From: Qipengyuania proteolytica
GTDB lineage: Bacteria > Pseudomonadota > Alphaproteobacteria > Sphingomonadales > Sphingomonadaceae
NCBI RefSeq assembly: GCF_019711565.1
Contig: NZ_JAIGNN010000001.1
Span: 124,001 to 188,000, forward strand
Reading direction: 5' to 3'
DNA length: 64,000 bases
The translations under genes were made by a program, and so were the position numbers. Below, piece by piece: positions 43,592 to 53,194 of the stretch (position 1 is its first letter; each line of letters starts with the position of its first letter). The notes under the pieces are model-generated. The model made no database searches and had not been told where the DNA came from. It was given only the letters and a program-made list of their open reading frames with translations.

Positions 43592-44608
43592 ATGCGGACA
43601 AGATTTCTCGAGAAGATCATTGCGGCAGGCGCGCTGTTGCTGGCGACGCCGGCCCTGGCGAACACCGACGCACAACGCTTCGAGGCGGCGTTCGACCAGA
43701 CGCTCGGTACCGAGGTTCGCGAACCGCAGACATACAATGCCGTTTACGGCACCGCACTCGAGCAACAGCTGGCCCAACTCGCCGAAGGCTCGAAGGGCCG
43801 CATCGGCGTCTACGCTATCGACCTTGCCAGCGGCCGCGAAGTGGGCGTCCTGCAGGACCAGCGCTTTCCCCTTGCCAGTACCAGCAAAGTGGCCATCGCC
43901 GCCACCTATCTCGCCGGCGTGGACGCGGGCCGCTGGAGCCTGACGAGCGAATATCGCCTGCCGCGGGCCGGTGGCTCCTATATGCCGGCGCATCGCCACA
44001 TCAGCCTGATGATCAGCAAGAGCTGCAACGACTGTACCGATGCCATTCTCGATGCGGTCGGCGGCCCTGCCGCGGTCAACGCATGGATGCGCAAGGCCGG
44101 CATCTCGGAATTCCAGCTGTCGCGGGATATCAGGACGCTCATTCGCGAAGATGGCCAGGTCGATCCCGCCTCGCGGATCGACGTGAAGGATAGCGCGACG
44201 CCGCGGGCCATGGGACAGTTGCTGGCCGGGATCTACAAGGGCCGCTGGCTCAGCGAGACTTCGCGCCGCTTCCTGCTCGATGCGATGGAGGAAACGACGA
44301 CCGGAAAGCAGCGGATGCGGGCCGGCATGCCGATGAGCGCCAATCTGGCCCACAAGACCGGCACGCTCAGCCGGACAGCAAGCGATATCGGTATCTTCCA
44401 CACGCGCGACGGGCGGGCCGTTGCGGCAGCGATCTATGTGACCGGCCAGAGCCCTTCGATGGCAGCCGAGAACGGCGACCGGTCCCTGAAGCTCGAGGCG
44501 CGTCGCCAGCGCGATTGGCGCATCGCGCAGATCGCCGGCGCGCTGTATGCGGGCTTCGCAGGCGATGACGGTCGCAACTGGACCGGTGCGGATTACGGCG
44601 GCGAGTAA
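43592..44608 (+). CDS. Class A beta-lactamase-like serine hydrolase
   Basis: 338 residues, signal peptide 1-24 (ATPALA/N). The serine-enzyme motifs STSK (96-99) and KTG (255-257) are intact; SDN reads SCN (144-146). Aligning the following segment with TEM, the omega-loop R-W-E-P-E-L-N region reads R-D-I-R-T-L-I, so Glu166 and Asn170 are both replaced by Ile. Lacking the general base for deacylation, it may act poorly on beta-lactams or have another role (DD-peptidase-like or sensing). GTG 43583 is an alternative start three residues longer. Single gene, shares a bidirectional terminator with the lipoprotein gene downstream. Confidence 0.82.
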   Translation: MRTRFLEKIIAAGALLLATPALANTDAQRFEAAFDQTLGTEVREPQTYNAVYGTALEQQLAQLAEGSKGRIGVYAIDLASGREVGVLQDQRFPLASTSKVAIAATYLAGVDAGRWSLTSEYRLPRAGGSYMPAHRHISLMISKSCNDCTDAILDAVGGPAAVNAWMRKAGISEFQLSRDIRTLIREDGQVDPASRIDVKDSATPRAMGQLLAGIYKGRWLSETSRRFLLDAMEETTTGKQRMRAGMPMSANLAHKTGTLSRTASDIGIFHTRDGRAVAAAIYVTGQSPSMAAENGDRSLKLEARRQRDWRIAQIAGALYAGFAGDDGRNWTGADYGGE

Positions 44609-44644
44609 GCCTTACCCGTTATACGGAGTCGCGTCTGCCGAAGG

Positions 44645-44676
44645 AAAAGGGCGGCGCCTCGCGGCACCGCCCTTTC
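44645..44676. terminator. Bidirectional terminator between beta-lactamase-like and lipoprotein genes
   Basis: AAAGGGCGG... hairpin with 13-bp stem (44646-44658 with 44663-44675) and TCGC loop; A-run on one side and T-run on the other serve both strands. The 32 bases are an exact reverse complement of the rplL terminator (32129-32160). Confidence 0.88.
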
Positions 44677-44716
44677 CTGTTTCGAAACGTAAACCGTTGC
44701 GAAAGCGAAGGTCTGA

Positions 44717-44989
44717 TTAATCGACCTGAGCTTCAGCGGTGGTTTCGTCCTGCACGTCGGCTTCGACTTCTGCAGCAGCAGCGTCGGCTTCAGCAGCGAC
44801 TTCGCCAGCTTCAGCAGCAACTTCATCACCGGTTGCTTCGACGGCGTCGCCAGCAGCTTCCATGTTGGCTTCAGCGTCGGCAGCAGCGGCGTCGACGGTT
44901 TCGCCAGCGGCGTCTTCGGTGGCTTCCGAGCAAGCGGCGAGCGAGAGAGCAGCAGCCGAAGCGGCAGCGACAAGAGCGATCTTACGCAT
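44717..44989 (-). CDS. Small Ala/Glu/Asp-rich lipoprotein
   Basis: 90 residues. MRKIALVAAASAAALSLAACSE is a lipoprotein signal with lipobox LAAC (Cys20). The mature part is a repeated Ala/Glu/Asp pattern with heptad-like spacing (VDAAAADAEANMEAAGDAVEATGDEVAAEAGEVAAEAD), so an extended helix or coiled coil is likely, as in Lpp-like or entericidin-like small envelope lipoproteins. The signal peptide matches the lipoprotein at 30468 closely, but the bodies differ. It has its own promoter at 45096-45123. Confidence 0.8.
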   Translation of the reverse strand: MRKIALVAAASAAALSLAACSEATEDAAGETVDAAAADAEANMEAAGDAVEATGDEVAAEAGEVAAEADAAAAEVEADVQDETTAEAQVD

Positions 44990-45095
44990 AAGTCTAAATT
45001 CCTTAGTCAGCGAGTTGCATGCGGTTACACTCCCGACCGGAAGCTCCCCGCGCGAAGCCCTGATTTGGACCTCACAGTGGCTAAATAATGGCGCG

Positions 45096-45123
45096 ATTAT
45101 GGCCACGCAAGCAATTTCGACAA
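45096..45123 (-). promoter_or_regulatory. Putative promoter of the lipoprotein gene at 44717
   Basis: On the minus strand TTGTCG (45123-45118), 16-base spacer, CATAAT (45101-45096), in an AT-rich stretch; start near 45089, about 100 bases of leader. Confidence 0.45.
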
Positions 45124-45234
45124 AATTTTGCCCTATTTTCGCCATAATTGACCGTTCTCGCCTGATTTCCGCCCCATTTCCGCCACGAAGCGAAACCGCT
45201 CCCAAAGCATCGAAGGCGCTGCTAAGCCCCCGTC

Positions 45235-48069
45235 ATGGCCGAAAAATCGCATCTCTACCTGGTCGACGGGTCAGCCTATATCTTCCGGGCCTATCACCGC
45301 CTGCCGCCGCTCACCGATCCCGAGGGGACGCCGGTCGGGGCAGTGTACGGCTACACGACCATGCTGTGGAAGCTGGCGGACGATCTCGACAAGGCCGACG
45401 GCCCGACGCACCTCGCAGTCGTGCTCGACAAGTCGAGTCAGTCCTTCCGCAACGAGATCTACGACCAGTACAAGGCGAACCGGCCCGATCCGCCTGAAGA
45501 CCTCGTCCCGCAGTTCCCGCTGATCCGCGATGCGACGCGCGCCTTCAGCCTGCCCTGCATCGAGGAGCCCGATGTCGAAGCGGACGACATGATCGCCTCC
45601 TATGCCCGCGCCGCACAGGCCCAGGGGTGGGACGTGACGATCGTGTCTTCCGACAAGGACCTGATGCAGCTCGTCGGCGAGAAGGACGGCGCGCGGATCG
45701 ACATGCTCGACACGATGAAGAGCGCGCGTATCTATATCGAGGAGGTGGAGGAGAAGTTCGGCGTACCGCCGGAGAAGGTCGGCGACGTCCTCGCGCTGAT
45801 GGGCGATTCGGTCGACAACATCCCGGGCATCTTCGGCGTCGGCCCCAAGACCGCCAGCAAGCTGATCGCCGAGCATGGTGACCTGACGGCCGCGCTCGAT
45901 TCGGCCGAAGACATGAAAAAATCGAAGCTGAAGGAACGGTTGATCGAGCACCGCGCCGATGCCGAACTCAGCCGCGTGCTCGTTACTCTCAAGGAAGATT
46001 GCGCCCTGCCCGTCGCGCTCGAAGACATGAAGCTCGACGGGGTGCCGCCGGAGCCGCTTGCAGCCTTTCTCCAGAAGCATGGTTTTACCAGCCTGCTCAA
46101 GCGGCTCGAAGCGGGCACCGGCAGTCCGACCCGCGCGACCGACCTCAACCCTGCGAAGCAGGGCACCGCGAGTGCGCCAGCCAATGCCGAGGGCAATCGG
46201 CAACCGCTGCCGGAGATGCCGGAGATCGATCGCTCGGCCTATGAATGTGTCCAGTCGATGGAGCGGCTCGAGCAATGGATCGCACGGGCGTACGCGGCCC
46301 GGCTGGTCGCGGTCGATACCGAAACCGACAGCCTCGATGCGATCCGCGCCGGACTTGTCGGCGTCAGCCTCGCGCTGGGCGCGAACGACGCCTGCTACAT
46401 CCCGCTGGGCCACGGCGGGAGCGACATGTTCGCCGAGAAACCCGCGCAGGTCGAGCTTGAGGCGGCCCTCGCAGCGCTGAAGCCGCTGCTCGAAAGCGAC
46501 GCGGTGCTCAAGGTCTTCCACAACGGCAAGTACGACCTCAACGTGCTTGCCCGATGTGGAATCATGGTCGCGCCGATCGACGACACCATGGTTATCAGCT
46601 TCGATCTCGACGCGGGCCGCGCGCTCGACGGGATCGGTGGCGGGCACGGCATGGACGAACTCGCCGAGCGCCACCTCGGCCATACGTGCATCGCTTTCAA
46701 GGACGTCTGCGGCACGGGCAAGAAGGCGATACCCTTCGGCGAGGTCCCGCTCGACAAGGCGACCGAATACGCGGCCGAGGATGCCGACGTCACCTGGCGG
46801 CTGCACCAGTATCTCAAGCCGCGCCTGGCGAGCGAAGGCGGAACAACGGTCTACGAACGCGTCGACCGCCCGCTGGTGCCGGTTGTCGCCCAGATGGAGC
46901 GTCACGGGATCAAGGTCGATCGCGCAGCGCTCGCGGGACTCTCGCAGGAATTCGCCAAGGAGATCGGTCGGCTCGAAGGCGAAATCCACGAGCTTGCAGG
47001 AACGGAGTTTACCGTCGGCAGCCCGAAGCAGCTCGGCGAGGTGCTGTTCGACACGCTTGGCTACAAGGGCGGCAAGAAGGGCAAGAGCGGCCAGTACTCG
47101 ACCGATCAGAGCGTGCTGGAGCGCCTGTCGGGCGAAGGGGCCGCGATTGCCGACAAGGTGCTCGAATGGCGCCAGCTGGCGAAGCTGAAGTCGACCTACA
47201 CCGATGCCCTGCAGGAAGCGATCAATCCGGATACCGGCCGCGTCCACACGAGTTACAGCCTGGTCGGGGCGCAGACCGGACGCCTGTCCTCAACCGATCC
47301 GAACCTGCAGAACATCCCGATCCGCACGGAGATCGGCCGCCAGATCCGCGATGCCTTCGTCGCCGAAGAGGGCAATGTCCTGCTCGCCGCGGACTATTCG
47401 CAGATCGAGCTGCGGCTTGCCGCGCACATGGCCGATGTCCCGAGCCTCAAGGAAGCCTTCGCCAATGGCGAGGATATCCATGCGCGCACCGCGATGGAGA
47501 TGTTCGGCGAGGTCAACCGCGACACGCGCGGACGCGCGAAAACGATCAACTTTGCAATCCTTTACGGTATATCGCGCTGGGGACTCGCGGGACGACTCGG
47601 GGTCCAGCCGGACGAGGCGCAGGACATGATCGATACGTATTTCCAGCGCTTTCCGGGCATCCAGCGCTACATCCTCGAGACGACCGAGCAGGTCCGCGAG
47701 TGCGGCTATTCGGAAACGCTCTTCGGGCGCAAGACCTGGTTTCCGCGGATCAATTCCAAGAACCCCAACGAACGCCAGGGTAGCGAGCGCGCCGCCATCA
47801 ATGCCCCGATCCAGGGTACCAGCGCCGACATCATAAAGCGGGCCATGGCCCGCATGATGCCCGCGCTGGACGAGGCTGGTCTGGGGCATGTCCGCATGCT
47901 GCTGCAGGTGCACGATGAACTGGTCTTCGAACTCCCCGAAGGCGACGTTGCAAAGGCTGCAGAGGTGATCGAACAGGTGATGGCGCGCGCTGCGCGCCCT
48001 GCCGTGGAGCTGAGCGTGCCGCTAGGGGTCGAGATCGGGACCGGCCAGAGCTGGGGAGCGGCGCACTGA
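45235..48069 (+). CDS. polA: DNA polymerase I
   Basis: 944 residues with all three domains: 5'-3' exonuclease (residues 1-290; LVDGSAYIFRAYH, VVSSDKDLMQLV, GVGPKTASKLI), 3'-5' exonuclease (about 330-520; the DxE residues in VAVDTETDSL, HNGKYDLNVL, and YAAEDADVTWRL are intact, so proofreading is likely active) and the polymerase domain (from about 570; LAADYSQIELRLAAHMA, TINFAILYGISRWGLA, LLQVHDELVFE). Fills gaps in excision repair and removes Okazaki primers. Followed by a histidine kinase gene 20 bases on. Confidence 0.97.
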   Translation: MAEKSHLYLVDGSAYIFRAYHRLPPLTDPEGTPVGAVYGYTTMLWKLADDLDKADGPTHLAVVLDKSSQSFRNEIYDQYKANRPDPPEDLVPQFPLIRDATRAFSLPCIEEPDVEADDMIASYARAAQAQGWDVTIVSSDKDLMQLVGEKDGARIDMLDTMKSARIYIEEVEEKFGVPPEKVGDVLALMGDSVDNIPGIFGVGPKTASKLIAEHGDLTAALDSAEDMKKSKLKERLIEHRADAELSRVLVTLKEDCALPVALEDMKLDGVPPEPLAAFLQKHGFTSLLKRLEAGTGSPTRATDLNPAKQGTASAPANAEGNRQPLPEMPEIDRSAYECVQSMERLEQWIARAYAARLVAVDTETDSLDAIRAGLVGVSLALGANDACYIPLGHGGSDMFAEKPAQVELEAALAALKPLLESDAVLKVFHNGKYDLNVLARCGIMVAPIDDTMVISFDLDAGRALDGIGGGHGMDELAERHLGHTCIAFKDVCGTGKKAIPFGEVPLDKATEYAAEDADVTWRLHQYLKPRLASEGGTTVYERVDRPLVPVVAQMERHGIKVDRAALAGLSQEFAKEIGRLEGEIHELAGTEFTVGSPKQLGEVLFDTLGYKGGKKGKSGQYSTDQSVLERLSGEGAAIADKVLEWRQLAKLKSTYTDALQEAINPDTGRVHTSYSLVGAQTGRLSSTDPNLQNIPIRTEIGRQIRDAFVAEEGNVLLAADYSQIELRLAAHMADVPSLKEAFANGEDIHARTAMEMFGEVNRDTRGRAKTINFAILYGISRWGLAGRLGVQPDEAQDMIDTYFQRFPGIQRYILETTEQVRECGYSETLFGRKTWFPRINSKNPNERQGSERAAINAPIQGTSADIIKRAMARMMPALDEAGLGHVRMLLQVHDELVFELPEGDVAKAAEVIEQVMARAARPAVELSVPLGVEIGTGQSWGAAH

Positions 48070-48089
48070 AGCGGACCCTGGCCTTTGCC

Positions 48090-49346
48090 ATGCGCGACAA
48101 GCGCTTTCGCTGGGTGAACTTCGCCCTGCTGGCGGTCATCGGAGCGGCGATGGCGGCACTGATCTATCTTGTCTACGCGACGGTGGAAGCGGAGCGGGCC
48201 CAGCGCGACCAGGTCGAGAAGACCGCCGCGATCCTTGATGACCTGCGCCTCATCGGTCGCTCGGCTATCGAGGGCGAAACCGGACAGCGCGGCTATCTGA
48301 TCACGCTCGACCGGCGGTATCTCGAACCCTTCCAGGCGGGACGCGAGCGGATCGGTCCGGCACTCGACCGGTTGCGCAACCGGATCGGCGACGCGGCGAC
48401 GATGCGCCAGTCCGAACTGATCGACGAGATCGACATGCTCGCCCGTGCCAAGTTCGACGAGATGGAGAACAATGTCGCGCTGCTCGAAGACGGGCGGCTG
48501 CTCGATGCGCGGCGCGAAGTGCTGACCGACGAGGGCGTCGAGACGATGGAGCGGCTCGCGCGCGCCATCCGCGAGATGGAAGCCATCGAGAACGAAATCC
48601 TCAATCAGGCGATCACCGAAGCGGCCCGTGCGGAAGCCCGGGTCCTGCCCCTGCTCGGCGGGCTGCTGTTCATGCTCATCCTGGCGATGATTGCCGGCGT
48701 GCAGCTGGTCGGCAGGACCGCCCGCGCCGAAGCCGAAGCCGCCCAGGCTGCCGCCCTCGGCGAGGCGCGGGACCGCGCCGACCTTCTCGCGCGCGAGCTG
48801 AACCACCGGGTCAAGAACCTCTTCGCCGTCGTGCTCGCCATCGTCCAGATGAGCGCGCGCGACAAGCCCGAGGCGAAGGAAGTGACCGAGAGTATCGCGC
48901 AGCGCATCCGCGCGTTGCTGACCGCCCACGAGGTCAGCCAGGGCGAGCTCGAGCGTCCAGTCGCTTCGCTATCCCAGTTGATCGAGACGTCCCTCGCCCC
49001 GTACCGTTCCTCGAAGCAGGTTGCGGAGATCGAGGGGCCGGAAGTGATGCTGCCGGCCAAGCGCGTCACCCCACTCGGCCTCGTTCTCCACGAACTGACG
49101 ACCAACGCCGTCAAATATGGCTCATGGAAGGAGGCGGGAACCGTGAGGGTTACGTGGGATGTTCGCGATGGCCGCGTCTTTCTGACTTGGCGCGAAATGG
49201 GCGCAGCGATCGATACGCCTCCCGAACGCAAGGGCTTCGGCAGCCTGCTGATGAACAGCGCTGCGCGCCAGTTCGGCGGTTCGCTGGAGCGGGACTTCAC
49301 GCCAGACGGGCTGGTTGTGACCATCGACCTGCCGGCCGTCGACTGA
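48090..49346 (+). CDS. CHASE3-HWE sensor histidine kinase
   Basis: 418 residues. Two membrane helices (about 10-30 and 185-205) flank a CHASE3-type sensor (DLRLIGRSAIEGETGQRGYLITLDRRYLEPF). The kinase part is HWE type: phospho-accepting His in ARELNHRVKNLFAVVLAIVQM (about 237), N box ELTTNAVKYGS, and the W-x-E signature in LTWREMG. HWE kinases often work with PhyR/EcfG-type general stress signalling in alphaproteobacteria. No response regulator is adjacent. ATG 48090 lies 20 bases after polA. Confidence 0.92.
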   Translation: MRDKRFRWVNFALLAVIGAAMAALIYLVYATVEAERAQRDQVEKTAAILDDLRLIGRSAIEGETGQRGYLITLDRRYLEPFQAGRERIGPALDRLRNRIGDAATMRQSELIDEIDMLARAKFDEMENNVALLEDGRLLDARREVLTDEGVETMERLARAIREMEAIENEILNQAITEAARAEARVLPLLGGLLFMLILAMIAGVQLVGRTARAEAEAAQAAALGEARDRADLLARELNHRVKNLFAVVLAIVQMSARDKPEAKEVTESIAQRIRALLTAHEVSQGELERPVASLSQLIETSLAPYRSSKQVAEIEGPEVMLPAKRVTPLGLVLHELTTNAVKYGSWKEAGTVRVTWDVRDGRVFLTWREMGAAIDTPPERKGFGSLLMNSAARQFGGSLERDFTPDGLVVTIDLPAVD

Positions 49347-49392
49347 AGACTTGCCTTGAAAGCCCGCCGCTTGGCTCATAGGTCCGCGCGCA

Positions 49393-50472
49393 ATGCTTGA
49401 CCGTCTCGATCCCCGCAACTGGCCCATCTCCTACGAGGCTGCCCTCGAAGTCCTGATCGTCCTGGGCGGTGCCATTCTCGCTGCCCTGGTCCTGCATTGG
49501 ATCGCCTTCCGTGTCTTGCGCGCGATCGTTCGCCGGTCCGATAGCCAGATCGACGACATCGTTTTCGAGACGATCAAACAGCCGCTGCGCTGGGCCATGG
49601 TCGGCTTCGCGATTTCCGTCTCGGCCGAGAACGATGCCCTGGTCGGGCGTGGCTGGGACATCTTCGCCAGTTTCCTCGTCCCCGCGCTGATCGGCTGGCT
49701 GGCCTTCGCGACAGTCAAGGGGATTGCGCTCGGCTACGAAGCGCAGCTGCAAGGATCGGAAGATCCGGTCGCCCAGCGCGGCCGGATGACGCGGATTGCG
49801 ATCCTGACCCGAACTGCGCGGGTGGCGATCGTTATCATCACCATCTCGCTGATCATGCTCAACATCCCCGGCGTGCGCGATGTCGGCACGACGATGCTCG
49901 CCTCCGCCGGCCTCGCCGCGCTAGCCGTGGGTGCTGCGGCGCAACCGGCGCTCAAGTCGCTGATCGCAGGCCTGCAGATGGCGCTGACCCAACCGTTGCG
50001 CATCGGAGACCTCGTCAAGGTCGACGGGCAAGCGGGCCGGGTCGAGGAAATTCGCATGAGCTTCGTGACCGTGCGGACGTGGGACGAGCGCGTGCTGGTG
50101 GTGCCCACGAGCCGCTTCCTCGACCAGAGCTTCGAGAACTGGTCGCGGGTAAACGAAAAGCTGACCGGTCCGGTCATGCTGCATCTCGACCCCGCTGCCG
50201 AGATCGAGCCGATCCGCGAGGAATTCGAACGCTTCGTGAAGGAACAGCCGCTGTGGGACGGGCGCAATCTCGCGCTCTTAATGACCGAGGCCTACCCTGA
50301 AAGCATCGAGCTGCGCCTGTCGATGAGCGCGGATACCATCGGCGACCTGTTCACCCTGCGCTGTGCAGTGCGCGAACACATGCTGGCCTGGCTGCGCAAG
50401 GAACAACCCGGCGCGCTGATTCGCCACCGCCTCGAAGTCGAGACAGCGAACCAGCGCGCGATGGGCGGCTGA
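49393..50472 (+). CDS. MscS-family mechanosensitive channel
   Basis: 359 residues with about four to five membrane helices in the first 190 residues, then the MscS pore-lining helix and beta domain: LASAGLAALAVGAAAQPALKSLIAGLQMALTQPLRIGDLVKVDGQAGRVEEI (about residues 165-215) and the VVPTSRFLDQSFENWSR segment. Protects against hypo-osmotic shock by opening under membrane tension. Its TGA and the convergent CDC48 stop both lie within the palindrome CTGAGC/GCTCAG (50469-50480). Confidence 0.92.
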   Translation: MLDRLDPRNWPISYEAALEVLIVLGGAILAALVLHWIAFRVLRAIVRRSDSQIDDIVFETIKQPLRWAMVGFAISVSAENDALVGRGWDIFASFLVPALIGWLAFATVKGIALGYEAQLQGSEDPVAQRGRMTRIAILTRTARVAIVIITISLIMLNIPGVRDVGTTMLASAGLAALAVGAAAQPALKSLIAGLQMALTQPLRIGDLVKVDGQAGRVEEIRMSFVTVRTWDERVLVVPTSRFLDQSFENWSRVNEKLTGPVMLHLDPAAEIEPIREEFERFVKEQPLWDGRNLALLMTEAYPESIELRLSMSADTIGDLFTLRCAVREHMLAWLRKEQPGALIRHRLEVETANQRAMGG

Positions 50473-50476
50473 GCGC

Positions 50477-52798
50477 TCAGGCTTTCGTTTCTTCCCCGTG
50501 TTTGCGGTCGCGCGTCGGCTCGATCATGCCTTCGTGGATGAAACCGATCGGCTGAACCTCGGCGGCGCGTTTCTTCAATTCGCCGCGCATTTTCTTGTAT
50601 TCGGTTTCCATCTGTTCGGTCACCGTCGCACGACTGTCCTCGAGCGCCGCCGCGAAGTCCGCAGCGGTGACTTCCTGTACGTCCCCGCCTGCGCGCTGCA
50701 GCGCATTTAGGCCGGCACGCCGCACAACGTCCTCCAGATCGGCACCGGTGAACCGCACCGTCTTACCCGCGACATCTGCAAGGCTGACGTCACCTGCAAG
50801 CGGCGTGTTGGCCGTATGGATGCCGAGGATCTGCTCGCGGCCCGCCTTGTCGGGCGTCCCAACGTAAACCAGCTCGTCGAAGCGGCCGGGACGGAGCAGC
50901 GCGGGGTCGACCAGCGTCGGGCGGTTGGTCGCACCGATGACCACGACCGACTGCAACTCTTCCAGACCGTCCATCTCGGCGAGGATCGTGTTCACGACAC
51001 GGCCGGTGACCTGCGGTTCGCCCTGACCGCTGCCGCGCGCCGGAACGAGGCTGTCGATCTCGTCGATGAAGATCACGCAGGGCGCGACCGAGCGGGCACG
51101 CTTGAACATGCGCGCGATCTGCTGCTCGCTTTCGCCATACCACTTGCTCAGCAGGTCGCTCGATTTCATCGAGATGAAGTTCGCTTCTGCCTCCTTGGCG
51201 ACGGCCTTGGCGAGGAGCGTCTTGCCCGTCCCCGGCGGCCCATAGAGCAGGAAGCCCTTCGCCGGACGGATGCCCAGCCGGTGGAAAGCGTCCGGGTTCT
51301 TCATCGGCAGCTCGATGCCTTCCTTGAGCTTGCCGATCGCATCGCCCACGCCGCCGATATCGTCCCAGCCGACATTGGGCACCTGCACCATGACCTCGCG
51401 CATGGCGGAGGGCTGGATGCGCTTGAGTGCCGAGAGAAAGTCCTCGCGCCCCACATACAGCTCGTCGAGTACCTCGGGCGGGATGGTTCGCTCGTCGAGA
51501 TCGATCTTGGGCATGATGCGGCGGACCGCGTCGATGGCGGCCTCGCGTGCCAGTGCGGCGATATCTGCACCCACGAAGCCATAAGTGCCCTTCGCCAGCT
51601 CGTTGAGATCGACCTTGTCGCCGAGCGGCATCCCGCGAGTATGGATACCGAGGATTTCGCGGCGCCCCTTCTCGTCCGGCACGCCGATCACGATCTCGCG
51701 ATCGAAGCGGCCGGGACGACGCAACGCCTCGTCGATCGCATCGGGGCGGTTCGTCGCCGCGATGACCACGAGGTTGGAACGCGCTTCCAGGCCATCCATC
51801 AGTGTGAGCAGCTGTGCGACGAGCCGCTTCTCGGCCTCGCCCGGCACACGGTCGCGTTTGGGAGCGATGGAATCGATCTCGTCGATGAAGACAATCGCAG
51901 GCGCAGACTTGGTCGCCTGCTCGAAGACTTCGCGCAGCGCCTTTTCGCTCTCGCCATAGCCCGAGCCCATGATTTCAGGACCGTTGATGATGAAGAAGTT
52001 CGCATCGCTCTCGTTGGCGACCGCCTGCGCAAGGCGGGTCTTGCCGGTCCCCGGCGGGCCGTGGAGCAGCACGCCCTTGGGCGGATCGACACCCAGGCGC
52101 GTGAAGAGCTCGGGATAGCGCAGCGGCAATTCGACCATTTCGCGCAGCGCCTGGATCGTCTCGCCCATCCCGCCCACGTCGTCGTAATTGACCACCGCGC
52201 GGGCATCGCGCGGCGGCTCGAACTCGGCGCGCAACTCGACCTCGGTGTTCTCGTCGATGTGGACGATGCCCTTGGGCGTGGTCGAGACGACGCTGAGCCG
52301 GATCTGGGTGAGCGCATAGGCCGGCGCATTGAACATGCGGCGCACTTCGGGCGGCATGTTCTGCACCGGCTGCTGTCCGGTCGTGGCGACAAGGTCGCCC
52401 GCAACGATCGGCTTGCGGAAGAAATTGCGCTTGAGCGCCTGCGCGGGGCCCTGCAGCCGCATCTCGCGCTGGGCCGGCGCGAACACCACACGGGTCGCCG
52501 GGCGCGACTCCGCCACAGCCACCTTCACATGCTCCCCCGAGCCGACTTCGGCGTTGCCGCGCTGCAGACCGTCGAGGCGAATCACGTCGAGGCTCTGGTC
52601 CTCATCATAAGCAGCCATGGCAACAGCAGCAGTCGAGCGCTTGCCGGTGATCTCGACCACGTCGCCCTCGGTTATGCCGAGCGCCTGGAAGGCGGAGCGC
52701 GGCATACGGGCAATGCCCTGCCCGCTCTCTTCCTGTCGCGCGGCTGCCACCTGCAGCCTGACCGTCTTTTCCGCTAGCGCCGCGTCAGCATCAGCCAT
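50477..52798 (-). CDS. CDC48/VAT-like double-AAA ATPase
   Basis: 773 residues from ATG 52798. An N-terminal double-psi beta-barrel-like domain ([43 protein letters not shown]) precedes two AAA+ modules, each with Walker A ([17 protein letters not shown] near 245; [17 protein letters not shown] near 517), Walker B ([20 protein letters not shown]) and sensor/arginine-finger regions ([20 protein letters not shown]). It is a p97/VAT-type segregase or unfoldase, common in archaea and eukaryotes and also present in a range of bacteria. The C-terminus lacks a clear HbYX. Substrates unknown. A minus-strand terminator lies upstream (52898-52932). Confidence 0.9.
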   Translation of the reverse strand: MADADAALAEKTVRLQVAAARQEESGQGIARMPRSAFQALGITEGDVVEITGKRSTAAVAMAAYDEDQSLDVIRLDGLQRGNAEVGSGEHVKVAVAESRPATRVVFAPAQREMRLQGPAQALKRNFFRKPIVAGDLVATTGQQPVQNMPPEVRRMFNAPAYALTQIRLSVVSTTPKGIVHIDENTEVELRAEFEPPRDARAVVNYDDVGGMGETIQALREMVELPLRYPELFTRLGVDPPKGVLLHGPPGTGKTRLAQAVANESDANFFIINGPEIMGSGYGESEKALREVFEQATKSAPAIVFIDEIDSIAPKRDRVPGEAEKRLVAQLLTLMDGLEARSNLVVIAATNRPDAIDEALRRPGRFDREIVIGVPDEKGRREILGIHTRGMPLGDKVDLNELAKGTYGFVGADIAALAREAAIDAVRRIMPKIDLDERTIPPEVLDELYVGREDFLSALKRIQPSAMREVMVQVPNVGWDDIGGVGDAIGKLKEGIELPMKNPDAFHRLGIRPAKGFLLYGPPGTGKTLLAKAVAKEAEANFISMKSSDLLSKWYGESEQQIARMFKRARSVAPCVIFIDEIDSLVPARGSGQGEPQVTGRVVNTILAEMDGLEELQSVVVIGATNRPTLVDPALLRPGRFDELVYVGTPDKAGREQILGIHTANTPLAGDVSLADVAGKTVRFTGADLEDVVRRAGLNALQRAGGDVQEVTAADFAAALEDSRATVTEQMETEYKKMRGELKKRAAEVQPIGFIHEGMIEPTRDRKHGEETKA

Positions 52799-53194
52799 GG
52801 GGGCAATTTCCCTTCGTCCATTTTCTCGTTGCGCCCTAGCTGGGGACTGGGCCGCATGGATGCAATGAACGAGCCCCCGCGCAAGGTCCGCCTGGACAAG
52901 AAAAAAGCCCGGCTGGCGAACCAACCGGGCTTGGAAAGTCTTGGGAGAGGATGCCTAAAAGGCAGGTGGAGATATGCTTGTGCGGCGCAGCATTCGCAAG
53001 TGCGAAAAGAACAAGCTCGATTGCATGAGACGCAACTCAGGCGGCGAGTTACCGGGCAATGCATTGAAAATCCTGAGCATGTTTCTCTATCGCCATATTC
53101 GTCCCTGCTGCAACGCAGCGAAACTGGCGGCTAATCCGGTGACGCTACGGCACACGCGTGACAGACTCGCACGGAGCGGTTAAGCGCACCAGCC
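52799..53194. other. 396-base gap without a convincing gene
   Basis: Between the CDC48 start and scoA. It contains a strong minus-strand terminator (52898-52932) and a short hairpin TTCGCA-AG-TGCGAA (52994-53007). Small frames on both strands here show no family resemblance or good ribosome binding site. A minus-strand small RNA ending at the terminator is possible. Confidence 0.5.
52898..52932 (-). terminator. Orphan minus-strand Rho-independent terminator
   Basis: Stem AAGCCCGG/CCGGGCTT plus TGG/CCA around a one-base mismatch, CGAA loop, and on the minus strand a run of six T (52906-52901). It faces the CDC48 gene start; no annotated minus-strand gene lies upstream of it. Confidence 0.75.

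Noticed and set aside
43350-43601. Small minus-strand frame upstream of the beta-lactamase-like gene
   Set aside because: No ribosome binding site or family resemblance, and it overlaps the promoter region of the certain gene. The gap (43354-43591) holds two weak inverted repeats but nothing assignable.
52829-53134. Plus-strand frame in the gap before scoA
   Set aside because: Arg/Gln-rich composition without a hydrophobic core or family match, and it runs through the orphan terminator hairpin.
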